From Flavobacterium gelidicaeli (GTDB lineage Bacteria; Bacteroidota; Bacteroidia; Flavobacteriales; Flavobacteriaceae), in contig NZ_JABSNK010000005.1 of NCBI RefSeq assembly GCF_013294005.1, forward strand, positions 310,001-374,000: a stretch of 64,000 nucleotides of DNA. The letters are read 5' to 3'. The notes under the pieces were generated by a model. The model made no database searches. It was not told the DNA's origin and was given only the letters and a program-made list of their open reading frames with translations. Position 1 is the first letter of the stretch. Every line of letters starts with the position of its first letter. A program made the translations under genes and the position numbers. This document shows positions 44,556 to 53,234 of this stretch, piece after piece.

Positions 44556-45809
44556 TTATAGGACATTTTTAAAAATTTCTTTCTGAAGCATTTCTAAACT
44601 CTTATACACGGCTCTATCTATCACTTTTTCACGTGGTTGGCCAAAATTAAATTCTTCAACAATTACTTCGCTCGGTGTAGCCAATGCGATAAAAACTGTC
44701 CCAATTTCAGCATTTGAAGCTCCTTTTTGCGGTCCAGCGTTTCCAGTAGTCGCAATTGCATAGTCGGTTTTCATCAATCGTTTTACACTCAAAGCCATAG
44801 CAGAAGCTACCTCAGCACTAACTACCGTAAATTCGTTGATTAACTCCTCAGAAATTCCCAAAACATCCGTTTTTACTGCCGTCGCGTAGGAAACTATACT
44901 TCCTTTGAAATAATTTGATGCTCCAGGAACTGATGCTAACAAGGAAGCAATTGTTCCTCCAGTACAACTTTCGGCAGTTGCAATTGTTTTTTGTTGCTTT
45001 TTAAGCATCTCACCTAGCACTACTTCAATCGTTTCGTCTTCTTCAAAGCCCACGATAATATCGTGAATTATAGCATCTAACAAAACTACCTGCTCTTCAA
45101 TTGCCTTTTCTAGAATTTCCTTATCTGTCCCTCGTGCTGAAATTCGCAAACGCACTCTTCCAGGACTGGGCAAATAAGCTAATTTTAAAAACTCTGGCAA
45201 ATTGTCTTCCCAAGCTTCTATTCGCTCCGCGACCATACTCTCTCCTTGACCGTAAGTCAAAATCGTTTTGTGAATAATATACGGTCTGCTATATTCTCGA
45301 ACAACCTTTGGAATAATCTCTTTTTCAACTAAATATTTCATTTCGTAAGGCACTCCTGGCAAAGAAATAAAAACGGTACCTTCCTTTTTCACCCACATTC
45401 CTGGAGCCGTCCCTACGGCGTTATGAAGTACCGTACATTTTGAAGGAACTAGTGCTTGATCAATATTCATTTGCGTGATAGGTCTTTTATAAAACCCTTC
45501 AATTAACTCGGTAACATGCGCCAATACTTTTTGATCAACAACCAGCTCATCTTCAAAGTAATCACAAAAAGTTTTCTTTGTAACATCATCTTTTGTAGGC
45601 CCAAGTCCTCCCGTAACAATCACTAAATCGACTTTGTCTTGAAGCTTTTTAAACGTATCTAAAATATGGTTTTTATCATCGCTTATCGAAATCATCTCAC
45701 TAATTTCAACACCAATTTTATCTAATGATTTTGCTATAAAACCCGAATTTGTATCAACAATCTGTCCTATTAAAATCTCATCTCCTATGGTAATTATCGT
45801 TGCTTTCAT
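44556..45809 (-). CDS. cinA: CinA-type competence/damage-inducible protein
   Basis: 417 residues, full CinA length. The N-terminal molybdopterin-binding-like domain (1-about 170) contains [16 protein letters not shown] and [11 protein letters not shown]; the C-terminal domain, of the nicotinamide-nucleotide amidase family, has [15 protein letters not shown] and TTGNAGP. CinA proteins hydrolyse ADP-ribose derivatives and deamidate NMN in pyridine-nucleotide recycling. Both domains look intact. Confidence 0.95.
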   Translation of the reverse strand: MKATIITIGDEILIGQIVDTNSGFIAKSLDKIGVEISEMISISDDKNHILDTFKKLQDKVDLVIVTGGLGPTKDDVTKKTFCDYFEDELVVDQKVLAHVTELIEGFYKRPITQMNIDQALVPSKCTVLHNAVGTAPGMWVKKEGTVFISLPGVPYEMKYLVEKEIIPKVVREYSRPYIIHKTILTYGQGESMVAERIEAWEDNLPEFLKLAYLPSPGRVRLRISARGTDKEILEKAIEEQVVLLDAIIHDIIVGFEEDETIEVVLGEMLKKQQKTIATAESCTGGTIASLLASVPGASNYFKGSIVSYATAVKTDVLGISEELINEFTVVSAEVASAMALSVKRLMKTDYAIATTGNAGPQKGASNAEIGTVFIALATPSEVIVEEFNFGQPREKVIDRAVYKSLEMLQKEIFKNVL

Positions 45810-45918
45810 TGTGCAATTTTAAATTTAGATTTTTGTTATATAAAGAAAATTCAACCCTCAAAATAATCATGAGCGCTGAATTTTAGCATTTTTTATAACT
45901 GTTTTTCTTTATAGATTA

Positions 45919-46263
45919 CTACAAATCGAAGTCTTTTTTAATTTCTTTGATTGCTTCTTTCACTTGTAGTTTTATACTTTTAAAAGTCTCTTCTATGTCT
46001 TTCTTTTTTCCCTCTACTTTTGTCCATGCTTCTACCTGAAGAATCTCTTCAAAAGCAACATTAAGACCTAATAAATCAAGCGTTGGTTTTATTTTATGCG
46101 CGTAAGCATAAGCATGTTTGTGATCCCTTTTTTTTATCCCTTCTTTGATTTGAGTCAAATCATCCGGTACTTCGGTTACAAATAATGTTAGAATTTCATT
46201 TACAAATTCTGGATCGTTGTCTGAAAGTGCGTACACTTTTGAAAGGTTGTAGTTTAAAGCCAT
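45919..46263 (-). CDS. Hpt-domain phosphotransfer protein
   Basis: 114 residues, a single four-helix Hpt domain. The phosphoacceptor histidine is in AYAHKIKPTLDLLG (His56), with the flanking Lys typical of Hpt. It lacks any other domain, so it acts as a mobile phosphotransfer carrier between a hybrid kinase and a regulator elsewhere. Its ATG overlaps the stop of the FAH-family gene by one base (TAATG). Confidence 0.88.
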   Translation of the reverse strand: MALNYNLSKVYALSDNDPEFVNEILTLFVTEVPDDLTQIKEGIKKRDHKHAYAYAHKIKPTLDLLGLNVAFEEILQVEAWTKVEGKKKDIEETFKSIKLQVKEAIKEIKKDFDL

Positions 46264-46874
46264 TATTTCACTTGTATTCTAAATAGTTTATGTTCTTCTA
46301 AAAACCCCTCTAATACATCATCTGGCTTCACAGCAGCTACTCCCGCAGGAGTTCCTGTAAAAATAAGGTCACCAATCTTTAAAGTAAAATATTGAGAAAC
46401 GTAAGCAATTAGCTCATCTATTTTCCAAAGCATTAAGCTAGAATTCCCTTTTTGAACTGATTTATTATTATTGGTTAATTCAAAAGTAAGATTTTCTAGG
46501 GAACTAAATTGCTCTTTTGATAAAAAATCTCCAATTACTGCAGATCCATCAAATGCTTTTGCTTTTTCCCAAGGCAATCCTTTTTCTTTTAATTTTGCTT
46601 GTAAATCACGAGCAGTAAAGTCAATCCCTACACTAATTTCCTCATAATATTTATGCGCAAATTTAGGTTCGATGTACTTCCCTACTTTGTTTATTTTTAC
46701 AACAATTTCAATTTCGTGATGAATATCATTCGAAAACTCTGGAATCACAAAAGGGTGTTGTTTCAATAAAATTGCCGAATCTGGCTTCATAAAAACAACA
46801 GGCTCTGTTGGCCTTTCGTTTTGCAACTCAGCTATATGCTCGACATAATTCCTACCAATACAAATTATTTTCAT
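46263..46874 (-). CDS. Fumarylacetoacetate hydrolase family protein
   Basis: 203 residues of the compact FAH fold. The metal-binding acidic set is visible as FSNDIHHEIEIVVKIN, with VGIDFTARDLQAKLKEKGLPWEKAKAFDGSAV and the late GDLIFTGTPAGVAAVKPDD. Members of this short branch act as oxaloacetate decarboxylase/acylpyruvate hydrolase. The substrate here is not fixed. It is probably cotranscribed with the Hpt gene. Confidence 0.92.
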   Translation of the reverse strand: MKIICIGRNYVEHIAELQNERPTEPVVFMKPDSAILLKQHPFVIPEFSNDIHHEIEIVVKINKVGKYIEPKFAHKYYEEISVGIDFTARDLQAKLKEKGLPWEKAKAFDGSAVIGDFLSKEQFSSLENLTFELTNNNKSVQKGNSSLMLWKIDELIAYVSQYFTLKIGDLIFTGTPAGVAAVKPDDVLEGFLEEHKLFRIQVK

Positions 46875-46884
46875 TTTCTTTATA

Positions 46885-46945
46885 GTGAATAGTAAAAAGT
46901 AATTAGTAAGTAGTCTTTTTCACTATTCACCAATCGCTAATTACT
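46885..46945. repeat. Interleaved inverted repeats between exonuclease and FAH genes
   Basis: Two 9-nt arms and their complements are arranged A-B-A'-B': GTGAATAGT (46885-46893), AGTAATTAG (46898-46906), ACTATTCAC (46922-46930) and CTAATTACT (46937-46945). All four are perfect complements, and the order can form a pseudoknot rather than a simple hairpin. The last arm touches the end of the exonuclease gene. Confidence 0.6.
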
Positions 46946-47718
46946 TAGTTTTTAGTATTCATTTTTCTCAGCTTAATCGCTGTTAAAACCTTCTTGGTAT
47001 ATAAAGGGAAATCAGCATTTTGAATCCAACTAAAATATCCCGGCTCAGCATCTAAAACCGTTTCAACTTTTGTTCCTTTATGTTTACCAAAAGAAAAAAC
47101 CTCATTTCCATCTTTATCAAAAGAAATCATTCCTGCAAAATCAGCATTTTTCTTTCTCGTTGAAAATTCAGACAACAACTTCATGTCATTTTCTAAATCA
47201 GGGTAACGCTCTAATTGTGCTTTTAAAATCTCATAAGTAGCCATCGTATCTGCTTCTGCAGAATGAGCGTTTTCTAAACTCTTGCCACAGTAAAACTTTA
47301 AAGCAGCACTCAAAGTACGTTCTTCTTTTTTATGAAAAATTGTCTGTACATCTACCGAAACTTTATTTTTCATATCAAAATCTACTCCCGCACGAAGCAG
47401 CTCCTCTGCAAGTAAAGGGATATCAAAACGATCAGAGTTGAATCCAGCCAAATCACTGTCTTTAATCATGTTATAAACTTGCGAAGCCAACTCATTAAAA
47501 GTAGGTTCGTTTGCCACTTTCTCATCAGTAATTCCATGTACAGCAGTTGTTTCAGCTGGAATAGGAATAGTAGGATTTACAAGCCAAGTCTTACTTTCTT
47601 TATTTCCGTTAGGAAAAACTTTAAATATTGATATTTCCACAATTCTATCTTTTCCAATATCGATTCCAGTAGTTTCAAGGTCGAAAAAGCAAATTGGTTT
47701 ACTAAGTTTTAATTCCAT
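46945..47718 (-). CDS. DEDDh 3'-5' exonuclease (DnaQ-like)
   Basis: 257 residues. DEDDh catalytic residues: Asp13 and Glu15 (FFDLETTGID), the Asp in GFNSDRFDIPLL, and His/Asp in NAHSAEADTMATYEIL. The C-terminal about 70 residues (KGTKVETVLDAEPGYFSWI) form a small extra domain often seen fused to DnaQ-type exonucleases in Bacteroidota. It may act in DNA or RNA end trimming; the target is unknown. It overlaps the DUF2306 gene by 17 nt. Confidence 0.92.
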   Translation of the reverse strand: MELKLSKPICFFDLETTGIDIGKDRIVEISIFKVFPNGNKESKTWLVNPTIPIPAETTAVHGITDEKVANEPTFNELASQVYNMIKDSDLAGFNSDRFDIPLLAEELLRAGVDFDMKNKVSVDVQTIFHKKEERTLSAALKFYCGKSLENAHSAEADTMATYEILKAQLERYPDLENDMKLLSEFSTRKKNADFAGMISFDKDGNEVFSFGKHKGTKVETVLDAEPGYFSWIQNADFPLYTKKVLTAIKLRKMNTKN

Positions 47719-48346
47719 TAATTTTATTTTTAAACCAGTAGATGAGTATTATTTCTGCCAGTATCAAGTTAAAAGTCCACCCCAACCACGATACTATTCT
47801 ATAAGTATCCATTGGCAAGGGATGAAACAAAAATACAATAATGTATTTAAAAAGGCGTAAAGAAATTGCAGATAATGTAAGCGCAAAACTTCTAACCGCA
47901 TATTTTTTATGTTTAACAAAATCTCCTTTTCTAGCATAATAATAAGCCCCATAAGTCATTACAATCCATAAAACCGATAGTATGATAAAGGATATTTTAG
48001 CCACAAGCCCCCCATTTGCATAATAACTCATTATTAAACCCGAAGGACCTGATAAAAAAAGTATCGTTAAAACATAAAACTTACCTATATTTCTATGCAA
48101 CTGTTTATAATGAGTCCTTAAATAAGTCGAAAACTGCATCCACCCCACAGCAATTAAAAAAATACTAGTATAAACATGGATGAAGAAAGCCCACCTATAA
48201 TGCAACAACCCTATTTCATCTTGTTTAATCCTTAAGAAAGCAACATCAAAATTTAAAGGGATATATTGAATTGTAATCAAGAATAGCAAATAAGCAAAAT
48301 AGCCGTAAATCAGTAAGAGCAAAATTTTTAAACATTTTACAATCAT
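47702..48346 (-). CDS. DUF2306-like membrane protein
   Basis: 214 residues with about six transmembrane helices (about 8-30, 48-72, 85-105, 115-138, 150-170, 180-205) and few soluble loops. The HYRWAFFIHVYTSIFLIAVGWMQF segment with histidines in helices 2-3, and RNIGKFYVL after it, resembles DUF2306, which may bind haem or a metal. Function unknown. It abuts the YARHG gene (one-base overlap) and overlaps the exonuclease gene by 17 nt. Confidence 0.8.
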   Translation of the reverse strand: MIVKCLKILLLLIYGYFAYLLFLITIQYIPLNFDVAFLRIKQDEIGLLHYRWAFFIHVYTSIFLIAVGWMQFSTYLRTHYKQLHRNIGKFYVLTILFLSGPSGLIMSYYANGGLVAKISFIILSVLWIVMTYGAYYYARKGDFVKHKKYAVRSFALTLSAISLRLFKYIIVFLFHPLPMDTYRIVSWLGWTFNLILAEIILIYWFKNKINGIKT

Positions 48347-49296
48347 TATCTTCCAAATGTATCATAATACTCTTCAGCATTTTTTTCATAACGCAGTAAT
48401 AGTGCAACATTACTTTTTTCGAGCTTGGACAAATCCTCTTTTACATCTCCAAAAACAGGCATATACCAATCAAAATATTCAAAATAAACACGCAATTGCC
48501 TATCTCTAAAAGCATAACCGTGTCTTGCGAAAATAGAATTTCGTAAAATATAAATATCTGCTTTCGTCAAATTAGAAACAAACGCTTTAGTAAGCAATGT
48601 TGTTGAGGCATTTTTATCAAATACTTTTTCAGTAGTAGAGTAAAAAGTAGTATCATCATATTCTTCTGGCTCTCCATCAATAGTATCCCTAAAAACTACT
48701 AATTTTGATTTATCCTTGTCTCTAAAAGTATATTCTATTTTATTATCTGGATTGTACTCAAATTTCACTTTGTGCAATTCATATTTTCTATGAGGAATTT
48801 TAAGTTCTCTAGGAGAGTATCCGCTCCATGTTCCTTTTACAAGTGTATCATTTTTAACAACATTCATCATAAAAAAACCATCATTTTTAGACTTGTTCGG
48901 TTCTTTTACTTTTATTTCAAAAGCGTTTTCTTCAAAAATGATCGTTCCTTTAAAAGCGGTAATATTTCCAGAAACTATTGTATGCCCAAAAATAGAATCT
49001 GCTTTGATTTTATCAAATGAAAAAGTTACTTTTTTACTTATATCATTATAAAATCTATCTCCAAATTTCTTATATAGTGAGTCGCGTTGCTCATCATTCA
49101 TATCTGCTTCAAAAACACCCACCCAATACCCCAATAAATCGTTCTCAGAGTTTACTTCTTTTGAGTCGGTAATCTGCGGTTCAGCAAATTGAATTGAATC
49201 TAGTTCCTTATTATCTAAATTGCTTGCTTCATTTTTAATTGCCTTTTTACAACTAAAAAGAGAGATCAAAACACCGAGTAGTATAATTTTTTTCAT
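48346..49296 (-). CDS. YARHG-domain lipoprotein
   Basis: 316 residues. Lipoprotein signal MKKIILLGVLISLFSC (Cys16). The central part is beta-rich (about 45-225); the C-terminal part has RNSIFARHGYAFRDRQLRVYFEYFDWYMPVFGD (YARHG domain, about 260-295), thought to be an extracellular or cell-wall associated module. Function unknown. The start codon lies directly after the T-run of the E2 gene terminator. Confidence 0.85.
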   Translation of the reverse strand: MKKIILLGVLISLFSCKKAIKNEASNLDNKELDSIQFAEPQITDSKEVNSENDLLGYWVGVFEADMNDEQRDSLYKKFGDRFYNDISKKVTFSFDKIKADSIFGHTIVSGNITAFKGTIIFEENAFEIKVKEPNKSKNDGFFMMNVVKNDTLVKGTWSGYSPRELKIPHRKYELHKVKFEYNPDNKIEYTFRDKDKSKLVVFRDTIDGEPEEYDDTTFYSTTEKVFDKNASTTLLTKAFVSNLTKADIYILRNSIFARHGYAFRDRQLRVYFEYFDWYMPVFGDVKEDLSKLEKSNVALLLRYEKNAEEYYDTFGR

Positions 49297-49324
49297 AAAA
49301 AAAGTCCAATAGAATTATTGGACT
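49297..49324 (-). terminator. Terminator-like hairpin of the E2 gene
   Basis: AGTCCAATA/TATTGGACT, 9-bp perfect stem, loop GAAT, followed on the minus strand by a seven-T run and then immediately the ATG of the YARHG gene. Confidence 0.7.
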
Positions 49325-49351
49325 AATTTAACATATTATTTAATATAATTC

Positions 49352-50671
49352 TTATAAATCTCTATTTACATCAAATGCTTCAAGATATTCTGCTACTCTT
49401 TTCACAAAACTTCCTCCTAATGCACCATCTACAACACGGTGGTCATAACTGTGTGATAAGAACATTTTTTGACGAATTCCAATAAAATCTCCATCTGGAG
49501 TTTCTATAACTGCAGGCACTTTACGGATGGCTCCAAGAGCTAAAATCCCTACTTGCGGCTGATTGATAATTGGCGTTCCAAAAACGCTTCCAAAAGTACC
49601 CACGTTTGTTACCGTATACGTTCCGCCTTGAGTATCGTCTGGTTTTAATTTACCCATTTTAGCGCGGTTTCCTAAATCGTTAACTGCTTTTGCCATTCCT
49701 ACAAGGTTTAACTGATCTGCGTTTTTAATAACAGGAACAATTAAGTTTCCGTTAGGTAAAGCAGCGGCCATTCCTAGGTTAATATTTTTCTTTTTGATGA
49801 TATAATCCCCATCCACAGCAATATTAATTCCAGGGAAATCTTTTATTGCTTTTGCAACAGCTTCCATAAAGATTGGTGTGTAAGTCAGCTTCTCCCCTTC
49901 TCTTTTTTCGAAAATAGTTTTATTTTTCTCTCTCCATTTTACAATATTGGTCACATCAACCTCTATAAAAGATTGTACGTGTGCCGATGTTTGAATAGAA
50001 GCGGTCATGTATCCAGAAATAAGCTTGCGCATTCTATCCATTTCTATAACCTCATCACCACCATTTACAGATATCGGAGCTGCTTTTTGCGCCACTGCTG
50101 GTGCTGGAGCCACTCTTGGAGTTTCAACAGCTTTCACCGGAGTAGCCACTGTTTTAGTATCTTTATTTTTTACGTATTCTAAAATATCATTCTTAGTAAC
50201 GCGACCTTCTTTCCCTGTACCCTCAATTTGTTCTAATTCATTTACAGATACACCTTCTTCCTTAGCAATATTTTTTACTAATGGAGAGAAAAATTTATCG
50301 GAATTAGAAAAATCAGCTGGTCCTGAAGATACTGCAGCGACACTTTCTTTAGCAGTTGCTACTGTTTTTGTAACCTCAGCAATAGCCTCAACTGTTGCAG
50401 TTTCTTGCGCTGATGTTGTTGCACCATCACCTTCTGTTTCAATAATTGCAATGGTTTGTCCTACCTGAACTAGGTCGTCTTTACCAAATAATTGCTCTAC
50501 TAATATACCCGAAACTTCACTAGGCACTTCGCTATCCACTTTATCAGTAGCGATTTCAAGTACTGTCTCATCAGCTTCAATCTTGTCACCTACTTCTTTC
50601 AACCAGTTTGTAATGGTTGCTTCTGCGACGCTTTCTCCCATTTTTGGAAGTTTTAATTCAAATCTTGCCAT
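49352..50671 (-). CDS. 2-oxo acid dehydrogenase E2 acyltransferase (lipoyl-bearing)
   Basis: 439 residues. An N-terminal lipoyl domain has the lipoylated lysine in EIATDKVDSEVPS (Lys44). An E3/E1-binding segment follows a flexible Ala/Val/Thr/Pro-rich linker (FSPLVKNIAKEEGVSVNEL... GRVTKNDILEYV, about 130-170). A second Pro/Ala-rich linker leads to the catalytic acyltransferase core (about 215-439) with SYDHRVVDGALGG near the end. It is the core of a branched-chain or pyruvate/2-oxoglutarate-type complex; which complex is not fixed, and no E1 or E3 gene is adjacent. Confidence 0.94.
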   Translation of the reverse strand: MARFELKLPKMGESVAEATITNWLKEVGDKIEADETVLEIATDKVDSEVPSEVSGILVEQLFGKDDLVQVGQTIAIIETEGDGATTSAQETATVEAIAEVTKTVATAKESVAAVSSGPADFSNSDKFFSPLVKNIAKEEGVSVNELEQIEGTGKEGRVTKNDILEYVKNKDTKTVATPVKAVETPRVAPAPAVAQKAAPISVNGGDEVIEMDRMRKLISGYMTASIQTSAHVQSFIEVDVTNIVKWREKNKTIFEKREGEKLTYTPIFMEAVAKAIKDFPGINIAVDGDYIIKKKNINLGMAAALPNGNLIVPVIKNADQLNLVGMAKAVNDLGNRAKMGKLKPDDTQGGTYTVTNVGTFGSVFGTPIINQPQVGILALGAIRKVPAVIETPDGDFIGIRQKMFLSHSYDHRVVDGALGGSFVKRVAEYLEAFDVNRDL

Positions 50672-50755
50672 ATTGTTAACCTAAAAGGTGGTTTTAGTTT
50701 TCAGTTTGCGAAATTACTAAATATTTTGAACATAAATTACGTTTACCATAATTTT

Positions 50756-51922
50756 TCATTCAATTTCCAAAACCTCGCCTCGATCTTTAGAATCATTACT
50801 TCCTATGAGAAAGTGACTATTTTTTGGAATAATTTTAAAACTTAACCCCTTGTTTTTCAAAGTGGCTATGCTAGAAATAATTTCTTTAAAAGTAATAGAA
50901 TGATTATCAAACACTATTTCTGTTTGTTTTTCATACTTATTCGTTGACGAAATTACCGTTTTTTCTGTTTCAAAATCACGAAATAAAACTTTTTTTTGCA
51001 GTTTTAACGCTAATTTATGCCTAAAATCAACACTTGTGGCGTATAATACATATTGTTCAGGTATTTTTGAGAATTTATTTGCACGACCTTGGAATATTTT
51101 TGCAAAAGAAAATAAGAATGATCCTATTTTCATAAATACTAAAAACAACAAGGGAGTTTTAAAATGTTTTTTGTAAAAATAAAGCATTGCTTCTTCAAAA
51201 CGTTTTCTATAGACCGTGTCCTTAATTGTACTTTCTCCTTTATAATGTATCACGGTAGTACCTGCAAAATAAAAATTTTCTTTATCCAGTTGCAACGCTC
51301 GATATGACAAATCAATATCATCAGCATACATGAAACAATCCTCGTCAAAACCACCTAGCTCTTGATATAAATCTCTTTTAAGCACCATAAAAGCACCTAC
51401 TAAAATAGCTACTTTAGCTGTTTTATCTTCAGGTACATCTTGTGCGTAATAGCGATTAAACCATTTTGACTTTGGGAAAACTTTATACAAACCTACAATT
51501 TTAGTAAAAGCAACCCAAGGAGTTGGAACACCACGCTTACTTTCGGGCAGGAAATTACCCGAACCATCGATTAGCTTTACTCCTAGTATTCCTAAATTGT
51601 TTTGCCTTTCGGCGAAAGCCAAAACTGTCTCAAAAGTATCCTCTGCAACAACGGTGTCAGGGTTTAAAATACAAATGTATTTTCCTTTGGCTTGGTCTAC
51701 ACCAATATTATTTCCTTTGGGAAAACCTACATTTTCATTATTTTGAATGAATTTAACGGTTGGGAAACGCACTGTCATCATCGCAGCACTGTCATCAGCA
51801 GAGTTATTATCGACAACTATGATCTCGCTTTCGATATTTATAAGCGCACTTTGCACACTTAAAACACAGAGTTCTAAAAAATAGCGAACATTATAATTGA
51901 GAATAATAACAGAGAGTTGCAT
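50756..51922 (-). CDS. GT2-family glycosyltransferase
   Basis: 388 residues, GT-A fold. N-terminal nucleotide-binding segment (VIILNYNVRYFLELCV), then VVDNNSADDS, NEGNPKGNN-like NENVGFPKGNNIGVD, the DxD-like NPDTVV and later CFMYADDIDLSYRAL. The C-terminal part (about 290-388) is less typical. Rhamnosyl- and similar transferases of surface polysaccharides have this layout. No other glycan genes are adjacent, and the acceptor is unknown. Confidence 0.93.
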   Translation of the reverse strand: MQLSVIILNYNVRYFLELCVLSVQSALINIESEIIVVDNNSADDSAAMMTVRFPTVKFIQNNENVGFPKGNNIGVDQAKGKYICILNPDTVVAEDTFETVLAFAERQNNLGILGVKLIDGSGNFLPESKRGVPTPWVAFTKIVGLYKVFPKSKWFNRYYAQDVPEDKTAKVAILVGAFMVLKRDLYQELGGFDEDCFMYADDIDLSYRALQLDKENFYFAGTTVIHYKGESTIKDTVYRKRFEEAMLYFYKKHFKTPLLFLVFMKIGSFLFSFAKIFQGRANKFSKIPEQYVLYATSVDFRHKLALKLQKKVLFRDFETEKTVISSTNKYEKQTEIVFDNHSITFKEIISSIATLKNKGLSFKIIPKNSHFLIGSNDSKDRGEVLEIE

Positions 51923-52148
51923 TGAGCAAACTTAATTAGAAAATTTTAATTTATAGCTAATAGATTAGCTACTTAATATTTAATCTTACTGATTTGGATT
52001 TTGTTTGTTATTCGAAAAAACAGCAGATCAAACTGAAGCTCTTTTAAAATTGGAAATATAAAAGCAAACCCATTATTGAAGTGATTATATACAAATAGGA
52101 TACTTAATCATTATTCTCAAATCTTTAAAATAAATCTTCAAAAAAAAG

Positions 52149-52156
52149 TACTTTTG
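52149..52156 (+). promoter_or_regulatory. -7 element almost touching the start codon of the 317-aa gene
   Basis: TACTTTTG matches TAnnTTTG and ends only 5 nt before the ATG at 52162. A start about 7 nt downstream would give a leaderless or nearly leaderless message. Confidence 0.4.
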
Positions 52157-52161
52157 AATAT

Positions 52162-53115
52162 ATGAAAATCATTGCCCTACTCCTATTCCTTTTCTCAATA
52201 CCAACCTACGCTCAAATAGCTGGTTGCACTGACCCATCATCTAAAAATTACAATCCCTTAGCTACTATCAATAATGGTAGTTGTAAATACCGATCCATTA
52301 AATTAAAAGCTTTGTATTCCAACTTACTTCCAGAAAACTTAAAAGAAAGTTCGGGTTTACTATTTTACAATTCTTTGTTATGGACATTCAACGACAATAG
52401 TGACAAGGCACTTTATGCGATAGACAGCATTGGAAATAACAAACAAAAAATAAAACTAGAAAAGGTAGTAAATAAAGACTGGGAAGAAATTTCGCAAGAC
52501 AGCTCCTTTATATACATTGGTGATTTTGGGAACAATGTCTCTGGAAACCGTCAAGATTTACATATTTTAAGAATTAAGAAAAATACGTTCGAATCTACGA
52601 GTCCGAAAATAGATACGATTTCGTTTAAATATTCAAATCAAACAGATTTTACAGCTTTAAAACCCAACAAAACCCAATTTGATTGTGAGGCTTTTATTGT
52701 CATGAAGGACAGTATTTACCTATTTACAAAACAATGGAAAGACAGCAAAACCAGCGTTTATGTTTTACCTAAAACACCTGGAAAGTATATTGCACAATTC
52801 AAAGAAACCTATAATCTCAAAGGATTAATTACTGGTGCAACTTATAGTCCAGAACAACAAACTATTGCTTTATGTGGCTATAGTAAAACCTTGCAGCCTT
52901 TTATTTATTTACTCTACGATTATAAAGGATCTAACTTCTTTAGTGGAAATAAAAGAAAAATAAAACTTAAACTTCCTTTTCATCAAGTCGAAGGAATTGC
53001 TTCCCAAGATGGTTTGCATTATTACCTCACGAATGAAAAATTTACTAGAAAACCATTTATTGATACCCCACAAAAACTACATCAATTTAACTTGACTTCT
53101 TTTCTGTCGCAGTAG
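52162..53115 (+). CDS. Secreted protein with GCTDP-type Cys motif
   Basis: 317 residues. Signal peptide MKIIALLLFLFSIPTYAQ is followed by a single short module (AGCTDPSSKNYNPLATINNGSC, split here to respect length: AGCTDPSSKNYNP then LATINNGSCKY), a Cys/Asp pattern that occurs as tandem repeats in extracellular proteins of marine and gliding Bacteroidota. The rest (about 45-317) is beta-rich, in the manner of a propeller. No enzyme motif was recognised. It is probably periplasmic or surface-exposed. Confidence 0.72.
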   Translation: MKIIALLLFLFSIPTYAQIAGCTDPSSKNYNPLATINNGSCKYRSIKLKALYSNLLPENLKESSGLLFYNSLLWTFNDNSDKALYAIDSIGNNKQKIKLEKVVNKDWEEISQDSSFIYIGDFGNNVSGNRQDLHILRIKKNTFESTSPKIDTISFKYSNQTDFTALKPNKTQFDCEAFIVMKDSIYLFTKQWKDSKTSVYVLPKTPGKYIAQFKETYNLKGLITGATYSPEQQTIALCGYSKTLQPFIYLLYDYKGSNFFSGNKRKIKLKLPFHQVEGIASQDGLHYYLTNEKFTRKPFIDTPQKLHQFNLTSFLSQ

Positions 53116-53234
53116 CATCATCAATAGTTTTAATATTAATTCTATTATAAAAAAACGGTTCGTTTATCAACTATTCCACAATAATTACTTACATTTCTAC
53201 TACTTAAAAAGTCTTTTTAAAAATATAACAAAAC

